Below are positions 9,751-20,036 of a DNA stretch of 64,000 bases, one piece after another; positions within the stretch are counted from its first letter, which is position 1, and each line of letters begins with the position of its first letter. Both the position numbers and the translations under genes were made by a program. The DNA lies in the NCBI RefSeq assembly GCF_002238045.1, contig NZ_NBYO01000003.1:646766-710765 (forward strand). Reading direction: 5' to 3'. The stretch is from Notoacmeibacter marinus (GTDB lineage: Bacteria; Pseudomonadota; Alphaproteobacteria; Rhizobiales; Rhizobiaceae). The notes under the pieces are model-generated. The model was not told the origin of the DNA and ran no database searches. It saw only the letters and a list, made by a program, of their open reading frames with translations.

Positions 9751-9905
9751 TGACCGATCCCTCCGAAATAGCGAATCGTATAGGCGTAAAAGAGAACAAC
9801 CAGCCCACCCAGCACCAGAGCGATTGCAATCGACCGCTTGCGGCGCGCCTTCTGTTGCTGCGGCGTCAGCTGGATGCGCTCCGGCTCCTTGTCCGTGTCG
9901 GCCAT
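9747..9905 (-). CDS. coxF: CoxF-like small membrane protein
   Basis: This 52-residue product has a charged N-terminal part (glutamine-, arginine- and lysine-rich up to about residue 24) and one transmembrane helix (about 25-44). A small protein of this kind lies between ctaB and ctaG in many alphaproteobacteria and is called CoxF. It is thought to assist oxidase assembly; its biochemical role is unknown. It begins two bases after the ctaB stop and its own stop overlaps the ctaG start. Confidence 0.85.
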   Translation of the reverse strand: MADTDKEPERIQLTPQQQKARRKRSIAIALVLGGLVVLFYAYTIRYFGGIGQ

Positions 9906-9907
9906 CG

Positions 9908-10837
9908 TCAGCCTCCCAATACAGGGTAGAAGGGCGCGGCGATATGATCGATCAACAAGCCGGCGAAGATGGCGAACAGGTACAAGATCGAAAACGCGAA
10001 CAGCCGCTTGGCCGGCGTCATCTGCTCGTCGCCATCGGCCATGCGCAGCGTGTTCCAGGCATGGCGCAGGAAGTTCAGACCGAGGATCGCAGCAAGGACG
10101 CCGTAGACGGGGCTGGCAAAGCCAAGCAGCGCCGGAACCACGCCGAGCGGCGCCAGAAGCAGCGAGTATCCGAAGATCTGCCGCTTTGTGGAGGCTTCGC
10201 CGGCAACATTCGGCATCATGGGGATGCCGGCTGCGCCGTAATCCTTGCAGGCAAAAAGAGCCAGCGCCCAGAAATGCGGCGGCGTCCAGATGAAGATGAT
10301 CAGGAAAAGGATGACCGGTTCGATACCGACCGTGCCCGTTGCGCAGGCCCAGCCCAGCAACGGCGGAAAAGAGCCCGCAGCCCCGCCGATAACGATGTTC
10401 TGCGGCGTCGCACGCTTCAGATACATCGAATAGATCACGGCGTAAAAGAAGATCGTGAACGCCAGAATGGCCGCCGACAGCCAGTTGACCATCACGCCGA
10501 GCGTGGCGACCGAGAAGCCGGCGAGAACGAGACCGAAAGCAAGCGCTTCGCCCGGCTGGATGCGCCCGGCTGGAATTGGCCGCTTGGCAGTCCGCCGCAT
10601 GATAGCGTCGATATCGGCATCGAACCACATGTTCAACGCGCCAGATGCACCTGCACCGATGGCGATGCACAGAATCGAAATGAAGCCGGTGAAGGGATCG
10701 ATACTGCCCGGCGCGACGACGAGACCGACCAGCGCGGTGAAGACGACGAGGCTCATGACACGCGGCTTGAGCAATGCGAGGAAATCGCCCGGCGTTGCTT
10801 CCGAAACAGTGCTATCGACAGTCGGCGTCACGCTCAT
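9908..10837 (-). CDS. ctaB: Protoheme IX farnesyltransferase (haem O synthase)
   Basis: The 309-residue UbiA-superfamily enzyme transfers farnesyl to haem b to give haem o, the precursor of haem a for CtaD. Two aspartate-rich motifs are present, [19 protein letters not shown] and [12 protein letters not shown], along with about nine transmembrane helices. The ATG at 10837 overlaps the upstream 131-codon gene by four bases (ATGA), which fixes the start. Substrate comes from the isoprenoid pathway that includes ispH here. Confidence 0.97.
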   Translation of the reverse strand: MSVTPTVDSTVSEATPGDFLALLKPRVMSLVVFTALVGLVVAPGSIDPFTGFISILCIAIGAGASGALNMWFDADIDAIMRRTAKRPIPAGRIQPGEALAFGLVLAGFSVATLGVMVNWLSAAILAFTIFFYAVIYSMYLKRATPQNIVIGGAAGSFPPLLGWACATGTVGIEPVILFLIIFIWTPPHFWALALFACKDYGAAGIPMMPNVAGEASTKRQIFGYSLLLAPLGVVPALLGFASPVYGVLAAILGLNFLRHAWNTLRMADGDEQMTPAKRLFAFSILYLFAIFAGLLIDHIAAPFYPVLGG

Positions 10838-11229
10838 CGGATCGCTCCCCAAATGGCCAGTCCGGCGACCGGCAAGAACAGAACCCATTGCGGCAGCATT
10901 GCCGCTGGCAGGCGCTTCAGAACAGTGACCACGACCGCCAGAATGCCGAAGGCTGCGGCCATGACGCCGTTGGCCCAGGCGATCGCCTCGAACTCCGGCC
11001 GGAACGCCGCCAGAAAGAAGATCAAGGTCGCAAAGGCGAGCCAGATGCTGACGACGTGCCATGCGTAATATAGCGTCATTCTCGCATCGAGCGGCACGGT
11101 ACCGCTGTCCGCGAGAAGCGGGCGGACGGCCTGACGCCCTCCCGCGACGAGATGGATGAAGAAGGTGGCGCCCATCAGAATGGCCGCCAAGGCGAACGGC
11201 CATTTCTCACCGATATCGAAACCAGCCAT
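10834..11229 (-). CDS. Uncharacterised four-helix membrane protein within the oxidase operon
   Basis: The 131-residue product is hydrophobic and has four predicted transmembrane segments (about 10-30, 50-75, 83-103 and 110-129). No known motif was recognised. It is translationally coupled to ctaB (4-bp overlap) and starts 15 bp after the ctaD stop, so it is co-expressed with the oxidase genes. A role in oxidase assembly or in membrane insertion of CtaB products is a guess from position only. Confidence 0.75.
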   Translation of the reverse strand: MAGFDIGEKWPFALAAILMGATFFIHLVAGGRQAVRPLLADSGTVPLDARMTLYYAWHVVSIWLAFATLIFFLAAFRPEFEAIAWANGVMAAAFGILAVVVTVLKRLPAAMLPQWVLFLPVAGLAIWGAIR

Positions 11230-11244
11230 GAACGCTTTCTTCCG

Positions 11245-12903
<1,659 letters not shown>

Positions 12904-13815
12904 TTACTCCGTCATCGTCGTGGTGGCGCCGGCGGTTGCGTCGGCGAGTTTCTTGTTCTTGTCCGCTTCGATGGAAGCGACCAGATCGCCGAACGCGTTC
13001 CGAAGGTCCGATCCGGCTGACTGAATGAAAGTGTTGTACTGGTCCTTGCTGACCACACGCACCGCGATGGGCATATAGGCGTGGTCCTTGCCACAAATCT
13101 CCGAGCACTGGCCGTAATAGATGCCTTCCTTCTCGGCGCGGAACCAGGCCTCGTTGATACGGCCGGGAACACCGTCATGCTTCAGGCCGAAAGCCGGCAT
13201 GGCGAAGGCATGGATCACGTCAGCACCCGTTACGAGCAGCCGAACGGTCGTATCGACCGGAACCACCATCTCGTTGTCGACGGCCAGAAGGCGGGGATAC
13301 TCGTTCATATCCGTCTTGCCGGCAGATTCGCGATCGCCTTCCTTCAGCATGATGGAATCGTAGGAGACTGCTTCGACGCCTTCTTCAGCACCCTCGGCAG
13401 GCTGGTATTCGTACCCCCAGTACCACTGGTAGCCGGTCGCCTTGACCGTCAGTTCCGGCTCTTCGTCCGGTGTGTATTGCGCGGTGAGCAAGTTGAAGGA
13501 CGGAATCGCAAGAAGAAGGAGAATCAGAATCGGCGCAGCCGTCCAGATCACCTCGATCACCGTGTTGTGGCTGGTGCGCGAAGGCGTCTTGTTGGCGCTC
13601 TCGCGGAAGCGGAACGCGACATAAAGCAACAGAGCCAGAACGAACAGGACGATCGGAATGATGAACCAGAACGTATAGGTCTCAAACCAGATGATTTGTT
13701 CCATAATGGGCGTTGCCGCCGGTTGCAGTGTGAACTGCCACGGCTCCGGTTTCGCCGCATGGGCCGCACCGCCGCCAAGCAAAATAGTCAAAAGGCTGGC
13801 AGAGATTCTCTTCAT
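12904..13815 (-). CDS. ctaC: Cytochrome c oxidase subunit II
   Basis: The 303-residue product has a signal peptide (about 1-20), two transmembrane helices (about 45-70 and 85-110) and a periplasmic cupredoxin domain. CuA ligands are visible in DVIHAFAMP (His) and CSEICGKDHAYM (two Cys, His, Met). It accepts electrons from cytochrome c and passes them to CtaD. As the first gene of the minus-strand oxidase run, its promoter should lie in the 322-bp gap upstream. Confidence 0.97.
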   Translation of the reverse strand: MKRISASLLTILLGGGAAHAAKPEPWQFTLQPAATPIMEQIIWFETYTFWFIIPIVLFVLALLLYVAFRFRESANKTPSRTSHNTVIEVIWTAAPILILLLLAIPSFNLLTAQYTPDEEPELTVKATGYQWYWGYEYQPAEGAEEGVEAVSYDSIMLKEGDRESAGKTDMNEYPRLLAVDNEMVVPVDTTVRLLVTGADVIHAFAMPAFGLKHDGVPGRINEAWFRAEKEGIYYGQCSEICGKDHAYMPIAVRVVSKDQYNTFIQSAGSDLRNAFGDLVASIEADKNKKLADATAGATTTMTE

Positions 13816-14137
13816 CGCCGTACCGTCTCCTCGATCGGATTGCCCCGATGGCGGCCTGCGCTACGCGTCAACGCCGCCTGTGATCCGCGTTCTCAAACCA
13901 CACTCCATGCGAGTGTGCAACATACAGTTTGGTCGCAAGACCCGATCCTACGGGGCAGTAAGAATAACCTTCTTCTAATGCGCCGGGCCGCGTTCGAAAA
14001 GGGCCGGTAGCACGAAAATGCCTCCTCCTTTTGGACGTATTGCGGTGACAGGGGAAGGACATCGCCGCCCTTTGGCTGGCAAAATGTCAACGAACGCGCC
14101 ATGTTGGCGTCAAGACGAATCGTTCGGAGATCGACCC
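13816..14137. other. Divergent intergenic region upstream of ctaC and the IalB-like gene
   Basis: This 322-bp stretch has no convincing gene. It must hold the ctaC promoter (minus strand) and the promoter of the IalB-like gene (plus strand), but no sigma-70 pair with good spacing stood out. A 7-bp stem with a 5-base loop (13899-13917, arms CACACTC and GAGTGTG) lies about 85 bp upstream of ctaC and would be in its leader if transcription starts further away. Confidence 0.5.
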
Positions 14138-14662
14138 GTGAAGCTTTCCCTCTGCCGGTTCCAGACCGCTTTTGCAGCGCTCTTCTGCCTTTTCGCCTTC
14201 GGAACATCGACGCCAGCCCAGGCGCAGGACGGTGTGGTCAAGGAAACATTCGGCGAATGGAAGCTCGTTTGCGATACGCCTGCCGGCGCATCGTCCGAGC
14301 AGTGCGCGATCATCCAGCTGGTGCTGGACGAAGAGGCCGATATCGGTCTTTCGGCCATCGTTCTGCGAACGGCGGATGGCAAGGCGGAACTGCTTCGTGT
14401 GGTCGTGCCGCTCGGCGTGGTCCTGCCCAACGGCCTTGGCCTTCTGGTGGACGAACAGAATATCGGCAATGCGCAGTTCACCTCGTGCCTGGCCGATGGT
14501 TGCTATGCGCAGGTCGTTCTGAACGAGCAGCTTCTGGAAACGATGAAGAACGGCAAGAACGCGACCTTCGTGGTCTTCAAGACGCCCGAAGAGGGCATCG
14601 GCGTTCCGATCGAGCTGGGCAATTTCGCCAAGGCCTATGAGGCGCTCGGCCAGTCCAACTGA
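14138..14662 (+). CDS. Invasion-associated locus B (IalB) family periplasmic protein
   Basis: The 174-residue product begins with a signal peptide (about 1-29, ending PAQAQ). It continues with the IalB domain: FGEWKLVCDTP, a cysteine in SSEQCAIIQ and the pair CLADGCYAQV, consistent with two disulfides. IalB was named for Bartonella invasion, but the family is widespread in non-pathogenic Hyphomicrobiales and its function is unclear. The GTG at 14138 is chosen because CGGAGA precedes it by seven bases and because it starts exactly at the signal peptide; longer in-frame starts would bury the signal. Confidence 0.85.
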   Translation: MKLSLCRFQTAFAALFCLFAFGTSTPAQAQDGVVKETFGEWKLVCDTPAGASSEQCAIIQLVLDEEADIGLSAIVLRTADGKAELLRVVVPLGVVLPNGLGLLVDEQNIGNAQFTSCLADGCYAQVVLNEQLLETMKNGKNATFVVFKTPEEGIGVPIELGNFAKAYEALGQSN

Positions 14663-14756
14663 TCGATTTCGACCTTCGCAACCGGTGGTGACGGAGCGGG
14701 TGCGCGTTCCTATATGGTTTCTCACGCGCCCGATCGAGCCATAGAGGAACAGCCGC

Positions 14757-16181
14757 ATGACCGACAGCCTGGTCGAACAGTTCGATGTTTCGCCGGAGGA
14801 GGTCCGCACCATCGTGGCCGACGCCGTGGGCCAGGGCGACGATGGCGAGCTTTTCATCGAATATACCGAAAGCGAAGCGCTCGCCTTCGACGACGGCAAG
14901 CTGAAGACCGGCAGTTTTTCCACAGATCGTGGCTTCGGCCTGCGCGCGGTTGCCGGCGAAGCGACCGGCTACGCCCACTCCTCCGACCTGTCCGCCCGCA
15001 GCCTGCGACATGCGGCCTCCGCGGTCAAAGCCGTGACCGCCGGCCATTCCGGCACAATGGCCGACGCGCCAGCCGGCACCAACAAGAGGCTCTATGGCGA
15101 TACCAATCCGATCCTCTCGCCAAGCTTCGATAAAAAAGCGCAGCTTCTGCAGACTATCGACGCTTATCTGCGAAACCGTGATCCCCGGGTCCGTCAGGTC
15201 AGCGCCTCGCTTGTCGGCTCCTGGCAGCATGTGGAAATCCTGCGCGCCGACGGACGGCTCGTTCGCGATGTGCGTCCGCTGGTGCGCGTCAACATTTCGG
15301 TAATCGTTGGCGAAGGCGACCGGCAGGAGACCGGAAGCGCCGGGATGGGGGGGCGCTCCGGCTTCGGCGACTTCATTGCCGAACAGAGCTGGCAGGCGAC
15401 CGCCGAAGACGCGCTTCGGCAGGCCCTCGTCAATCTGGAAGCGCGGCCGGCGCCCGCTGGCAGTTTCGACGTGGTGCTCGGCGCAGGCTGGCCCGGCGTC
15501 ATGCTGCACGAGGCAGTCGGCCACGGCCTCGAAGGCGATTTTAACCGCAAGAAGACCAGCGCCTTTTCCGACCTGATGGGCCAGCGTGTCGCTGCACCCG
15601 GTGTAACCGTGGTGGATGACGGTTCGATCGCGGAGCGGCGCGGCTCGCTCACCGTGGATGATGAAGGCACGCCGACCCAGCGTACGGTGTTGATCGAGGA
15701 CGGTATTCTCGTCGGCTATATGCAGGACCGGCTGAACGGTCGGCTGATGAAGGGGGGATCGACGGGCAATGGACGGCGCGAAAGCTACGCCCATTCGCCC
15801 ATGCCGCGCATGACAAATACGATCATGGAAAGCGGCGAACACGATCCGGCGGAGATCATCGCCTCGGTCAAGGACGGCATTTATGCGGTCTCCTTCGGCG
15901 GCGGACAGGTCGACATCACGTCCGGCAAGTTCGTCTTCGGCTGTACCGAAGCCTACCGGATCGAAGACGGGAAGGTCACCTATCCGGTTCGTGGCGCCAT
16001 GTTGATCGGCAACGGCCCGGAAGCGATGCGGCGAATCGACATAATCGGCAATGATTCCAAGCTCGACCGTGGCATCGGCATGTGCGGCAAGGCCGGACAG
16101 GGCGTGCCCGTCGGCGTTGGGCAGCCGCATCTTCTGATGCGCGACATGACCATTGGCGGGACCGAAGCGAAGGCCGCCTGA
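14757..16181 (+). CDS. tldD: Metalloprotease TldD
   Basis: The 474-residue product belongs to the TldD/PmbA family, whose TldD-TldE complex cleaves unfolded peptides and matures some modified peptides. The zinc motif is HEAVGHGLEGD, and the downstream conserved cysteine is in KFVFGCTEAYR. LIGNGPEAMRRID is a typical C-terminal signature. A TldE/PmbA partner is not in the window. The ATG at 14757 gives a family-like N-terminus. Confidence 0.96.
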   Translation: MTDSLVEQFDVSPEEVRTIVADAVGQGDDGELFIEYTESEALAFDDGKLKTGSFSTDRGFGLRAVAGEATGYAHSSDLSARSLRHAASAVKAVTAGHSGTMADAPAGTNKRLYGDTNPILSPSFDKKAQLLQTIDAYLRNRDPRVRQVSASLVGSWQHVEILRADGRLVRDVRPLVRVNISVIVGEGDRQETGSAGMGGRSGFGDFIAEQSWQATAEDALRQALVNLEARPAPAGSFDVVLGAGWPGVMLHEAVGHGLEGDFNRKKTSAFSDLMGQRVAAPGVTVVDDGSIAERRGSLTVDDEGTPTQRTVLIEDGILVGYMQDRLNGRLMKGGSTGNGRRESYAHSPMPRMTNTIMESGEHDPAEIIASVKDGIYAVSFGGGQVDITSGKFVFGCTEAYRIEDGKVTYPVRGAMLIGNGPEAMRRIDIIGNDSKLDRGIGMCGKAGQGVPVGVGQPHLLMRDMTIGGTEAKAA

Positions 16182-16282
16182 GCAGAAACGGTTGCCGCAG
16201 CGTTCACCACAGAGGCGTCGTGGTAGCGGAACGCGCTCCGTCCCTCGACGTTTGTCATCCCAAATCTCTAAGGGAGACATTC

Positions 16283-16855
16283 ATGAAACTGCAAGGCAAG
16301 AAAATCGCCATCCTCATCGCACCGCGCGGCACCGAAGAGCCGGAATTCGTCCAGCCGAAAAACGTGGTCGAAACGGAAGGCGCCGATGTAACCGTCATCG
16401 GCCTGAAAAGCGGCACGGCGAAAACCGTCAACAATGATCTCGACCCCGGCGGAGACTATGCGGTCGACAAAACGTTCAACGATGTTTCCGCAGACGATTT
16501 CGACGGGCTCATCATTCCGGGCGGCACGGCGGGAGCCGACAAGCTGCGCGCGGACGACACTGCAGTCGCCTTCATCCGGGCGTTCTTCGAGCAGAAGAAG
16601 CCGGTCGCGGCGATCTGCCATGCGCCGTGGACCCTTGCCGAGGCCGATGTGTTGAAGGGCCGCAAGGTCACGTCCTTTCATTCCATCAAGACCGATCTGC
16701 GCAATGCCGGTGCAAACTGGGTCGATGAAGAGGTGGTCGTCGACGAGGGCCTCGTCACTTCGCGCAATCCGGACGATCTGGATGCGTTCTGCGCCAGGGC
16801 GGTGGAAGAATTCTGCGAAGGCAAACATGAAGAACAGAGCCGCAGCGTGGCCTGA
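16283..16855 (+). CDS. DJ-1/PfpI family protein (YhbO-like)
   Basis: The 190-residue alpha/beta protein carries the nucleophilic elbow AAICHAPWTL with the reactive cysteine and the conserved glutamate in GTEEPEF near the N-terminus. Family members act as stress-related glyoxalases/deglycases or peptidases; which applies here is open. The AGGGAG at 16271-16276 with a 6-base spacer fixes the ATG at 16283. It lies about 100 bp after tldD and before the sirtuin gene on the same strand. Confidence 0.9.
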   Translation: MKLQGKKIAILIAPRGTEEPEFVQPKNVVETEGADVTVIGLKSGTAKTVNNDLDPGGDYAVDKTFNDVSADDFDGLIIPGGTAGADKLRADDTAVAFIRAFFEQKKPVAAICHAPWTLAEADVLKGRKVTSFHSIKTDLRNAGANWVDEEVVVDEGLVTSRNPDDLDAFCARAVEEFCEGKHEEQSRSVA

Positions 16856-16936
16856 CGGCCAAGGCGGTTGATCTCTGAGGCGGGGCAGCGCATGGCTGTC
16901 CCGCTTCATCTCCGCCCGAGTCGCAAAGAGTTCCGA

Positions 16937-17654
16937 ATGGCTGTCACCTCCAACATCGTCATTCTGACCGGCGCGGGGATTTCTGCCGAAAGCGGCGTCA
17001 ACACGTTTCGCGATCGGAACGGAATATGGAGCCGCGTCCGACTGGAGGACGTTGCGACACCCGAGGCCTTTGCCGCCCATCCCGGCCGCGTCCAGAAGTT
17101 CTACAATCAACGCCGGGCGCAACTGCCCAGCGTGAAGCCAAACCCGGCTCATCATGCTCTTGTCCGGCTGGAGCAAAGCCATGCCGGTTCTGTCACCATC
17201 GTCACGCAGAATGTCGACGATCTGCACGAACGGGCTGGCTCGCAGAACATCATTCACATGCACGGCGAATTGAACCGATCGCTCTGCGCGGCCTGCGGTG
17301 CCTCCGCCCTGCATCGTGGCGATCTTTCTATCGACAGTGAATGTGCGTCATGCGGCGCGATCGGCCGGTTGCGACCCGATATCGTATGGTTCGGCGAGAT
17401 GCCCTACCAGATGGATCGGATCTACGATCTCTTGCGTGATTGCGACCCTTTTTCTCTCCGTCGGTACGAGCGGCAATGTCTATCCGGCGGCGCAATTCGT
17501 TCAGGAAGCAGACCGGCATGGCGCTCATACGGTGGAGATCAACCTGGAACCCTCGCTCGGCGTTTCCGACTTCGCCGACACGCGGCACGGCAAGGCCGGC
17601 ACACTCCTCCCCACTTTCGTCGACGAAGTTCTGTCGGGGCAGTACCGGTTCTAA
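16937..17654 (+). pseudogene. cobB: NAD-dependent protein deacylase (sirtuin, CobB type) with an apparent one-base frameshift
   Basis: The first about 170 residues read normally: LTGAGISAESGVNTFRDR (NAD binding), FYNQRR (the Y-x2-R pair typical of SIRT5-like desuccinylases), TQNVDDLHERAG, catalytic His in IHMHGEL, and zinc cysteines in CAACG and CASCG. At 17446-17453 (three C then five T) the frame shifts. The expected continuation, LFLSVGTSGNVYPAAQFV, lies in the +1 frame and ends at 17654. Removing one base restores a normal protein of about 238 residues; left as is, the frame continues to 17725 with unrelated sequence and overlaps the opposite-strand rlmD gene. It could be a true mutation or a sequencing or assembly error in a homopolymer. 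Start ATG 16937 is supported by AAAGAG. Confidence 0.85.
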
Positions 17655-18922
17655 CGCAGCGAGCGTCGGCGCGGCCTGCCAGGCTTTTCAAGAAGCGCGA
17701 CGGCCTCGAGGTGAGGAGACCATAGAAACTGGTCGACCGGCATGACGGATTTCAGCCGATAGCCGCCCTCGATCAGTATGGCGAGATCGCGCGCCAGTGT
17801 GGTGGGGTTACACGACACCGCGGCGACCTTCGGCACATCGCTTTTCGCCAGTTGCCGGCACTGCGCCTCCGCGCCGGCGCGCGGCGGATCGAAAACGACG
17901 CCATCGAAGGCTTTCAGTTCTTTCCATGTGAGCGGCCTTTCGAACAGATCGCGCTTTTCTGTCGTCACGCGCTTCAATTTGTCGCCGAACCGGAAACCCC
18001 GATCCAGCGCGGCGAGCGACGGGGCGTCGCCTTCCACGGCATGAACGGTTGCGAACCGCGCAAGGCGTAGCGCAAAGGTGCCGCAGCCCGCAAAGAGATC
18101 GGCCACGTTCTTTGCACCGCGCAGATGTTCGGTGACTACGGTTGCCATCGTCTCTTCCGCTTCCGTTGTAGCCTGAAGGAAACCGCCCGGCGGCGGCGTA
18201 ACCTCGACCGCACCGAAGGCGACAATCGGCTTTTGCGGCTCAATCAGGATTTCGCCGTCAACCGATAGCCGGGCGAATCGCGCTTTCAACGTAAAGTCGG
18301 CAGCAGCCTGACGTCTGGCACCCGACAGTGCCGGCAAGCCTGAAATGGCGATATCGAGACCGGTCCGCGATGCCGTCACCACCAGGGAGAACGGCTTGCT
18401 GTCCTGCGCGAGCAATAATACCAATTGCCGCAGATGCGGCAGGGCATCAACAATCGCCCGATCCGCGATGACGCAGCTTTCGATGGGGACGATCCGGTTC
18501 GACAACGCGGCATGGTAGCCGAGGAGCAGGCCGGCTTCCGTCCGCCGCGCGCTCAACGTCACGCGCCGCCGCGCATGTTCAGCCGAGGGGACGAGAGGCC
18601 CGACCTCAGCTTCGATGCCGCGCGCAGCCAACACATCGATCAGTTTTTGCCGTTTCCAGCTTTCATAGGCAGGCTTTTGCCAGTGCTGCAGGGCGCAGCC
18701 GCCGCAATCGGTAAAATGCGGACAGGGCGGCGCAACGCGCTCATCGGACTTTTCAAGAATAGCAATGGGCTCGCCGCGCCCGTTCGACACGGCAGCGTTG
18801 ACTGTCTCACCGGGTAGCGTGAAGGGAATGAAGGCCCTGTTGCCGGAAGTGTCGCGAGCAAGTCCGTCGCCTTTGTCACCCATATCATGGATCGACCAGC
18901 GGGTCGCGGACATCGCTATCAC
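17651..18922 (-). CDS. Class I SAM-dependent RNA methyltransferase, TrmA/RlmD family (m5U)
   Basis: The 423-residue product methylates uridine in RNA, probably 23S rRNA. An N-terminal TRAM-like domain precedes the Fe-S cluster motif PCPHFTDCGGC, with a fourth cysteine in IESCVIAD. The Rossmann part shows DLFAGCGTFALRLA, FDPPRAGAEAQ and the catalytic cysteine in AVSCNPTTLARD. The start is either GTG 18922, overlapping the tlyA stop (GTGA), or ATG 18913 (MSATRW). Its 3' end overlaps that of the sirtuin gene by four bases on the opposite strand. Confidence 0.92.
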   Translation of the reverse strand: MIAMSATRWSIHDMGDKGDGLARDTSGNRAFIPFTLPGETVNAAVSNGRGEPIAILEKSDERVAPPCPHFTDCGGCALQHWQKPAYESWKRQKLIDVLAARGIEAEVGPLVPSAEHARRRVTLSARRTEAGLLLGYHAALSNRIVPIESCVIADRAIVDALPHLRQLVLLLAQDSKPFSLVVTASRTGLDIAISGLPALSGARRQAAADFTLKARFARLSVDGEILIEPQKPIVAFGAVEVTPPPGGFLQATTEAEETMATVVTEHLRGAKNVADLFAGCGTFALRLARFATVHAVEGDAPSLAALDRGFRFGDKLKRVTTEKRDLFERPLTWKELKAFDGVVFDPPRAGAEAQCRQLAKSDVPKVAAVSCNPTTLARDLAILIEGGYRLKSVMPVDQFLWSPHLEAVALLEKPGRPRRRSLR

Positions 18923-19674
18923 TCGGTGTTCCTCACACCGGCCAGCAGAAATTCGCGATTGCCCTCACCACCAAGAATCGGGCTCGGCACGACGCCTAGC
19001 GAACGCCAGCCACGCTGACGATCCAGCCACATGCGGATATCGTGCGCCACTGCCTCTGCGACCGCGACGGATTTCACGATTCCCCCTTTGCCGATCTGCG
19101 CGGGCGACAGTTCGAATTGCGGTTTGACGAGCAGGACGCAGCGCGCACCGAACGGCGCGATTTCGAGCGCTGGCGGCAGAGCCAGGCGCAGCGAGATGAA
19201 CGAGACGTCTGAGACAATCAGATCGGGCCGGTAGGGCAGATCGTCCGCCGTCAGCGCCCGCGCATTGAACCCTTCCATGACGGTGACGCGCGCATCGTTG
19301 CGCAGGCTCTCATGGAGCTGATCACGTCCGACATCGAGCGCAACGACACGTTCGGCCCCTTCATTCAGAAGGACCTGCGTGAACCCGCCGGTCGACGCGC
19401 CTACATCGAGCGCCTTTGCGCCCTGTACGTTCAGCCCGAAGGATTCGATGGCGTGGTCGAGCTTCAGCGCCGCGCGCGAAACGAACCGCAGCGCCGGATC
19501 GTCGACCATGATCTCGCAGGCCGTCGAGACCGATTGGCCGGGCTTTTCGACATGGCGACCGTCGACCCGGACCGTGCCGCGCAGAATGGCGTCGCGTGCG
19601 CGCGAACGCGTATCGAACATGCCGCGTTCGACAAGCAGTTGATCCAGTCTCTTGCGTTGTTCCACCCAGCCCAT
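18919..19674 (-). CDS. tlyA: TlyA family rRNA 2'-O-methyltransferase (S4 plus FtsJ domains)
   Basis: The 251-residue product combines an N-terminal S4 RNA-binding domain (RLDQLLVERGMFDTRSRA to about residue 60) with an FtsJ-type methyltransferase domain (ALDVGASTGGFTQVLL, then SDVSFISLRLALP). TlyA enzymes methylate 16S and 23S rRNA ribose and were first described as haemolysins. The start at ATG 19674 is preferred over a GTG five codons upstream. The gene is coupled to the RlmD-type methyltransferase by a 4-bp overlap. In related genomes dxs is usually next to this gene, but it is not here. Confidence 0.93.
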   Translation of the reverse strand: MGWVEQRKRLDQLLVERGMFDTRSRARDAILRGTVRVDGRHVEKPGQSVSTACEIMVDDPALRFVSRAALKLDHAIESFGLNVQGAKALDVGASTGGFTQVLLNEGAERVVALDVGRDQLHESLRNDARVTVMEGFNARALTADDLPYRPDLIVSDVSFISLRLALPPALEIAPFGARCVLLVKPQFELSPAQIGKGGIVKSVAVAEAVAHDIRMWLDRQRGWRSLGVVPSPILGGEGNREFLLAGVRNTE

Positions 19675-19781
19675 GGCCGATGGGTGCACCGAACGGCCGC
19701 GCCGATCAAGTAGCAGATCGCGTCGGGCAGTCCGTTTGCATGGGGAAATCCGTGCTGCCGCTGATCATAAATGCGATACGC

Positions 19782-20036
19782 CTATCTAGGATCGAGCGGT
19801 TCCGTACCAACCGGCTCGCCATCCCGTGACAGGCGGATCTTCTCGACCTTGTCCTCGGCACTCTTCAACAGCGTGTCGCAACGCGCCTTCAAAGCCTCGC
19901 CGCGCTCGTAGAGCGCAATGGAACGCTCCAGCGCGACATTGCCCTCCTCGAGCGCCGTGACGATCTTCTCCAGTTCCGCCATCGCCGATTCGAAAGACAG
20001 TGTCTCGACTGGGGGACGCTCGGCCTCCGCCACCAT
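19782..20036 (-). CDS. xseB: Exodeoxyribonuclease VII small subunit
   Basis: This 84-residue product has the family core LSFESAMAELEKIVTALEEG, followed by LERSIALYERGEALKARCD. Its helical hairpin binds the XseA large subunit, forming the single-strand-specific exonuclease. XseA is not in the window. The ATG directly abuts the stop of the deacetylase-like gene (TGAATG), so the two are probably translated from one message. Confidence 0.95.
   Translation of the reverse strand: MVAEAERPPVETLSFESAMAELEKIVTALEEGNVALERSIALYERGEALKARCDTLLKSAEDKVEKIRLSRDGEPVGTEPLDPR

Noticed and set aside
17440..17460. Programmed ribosomal frameshift in the sirtuin gene
   Set aside because: A +1 shift at CCT-TTT without a stop codon or stimulatory element does not match known programmed sites, and sirtuins are not known to use one. 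Mutation or sequence error is simpler.
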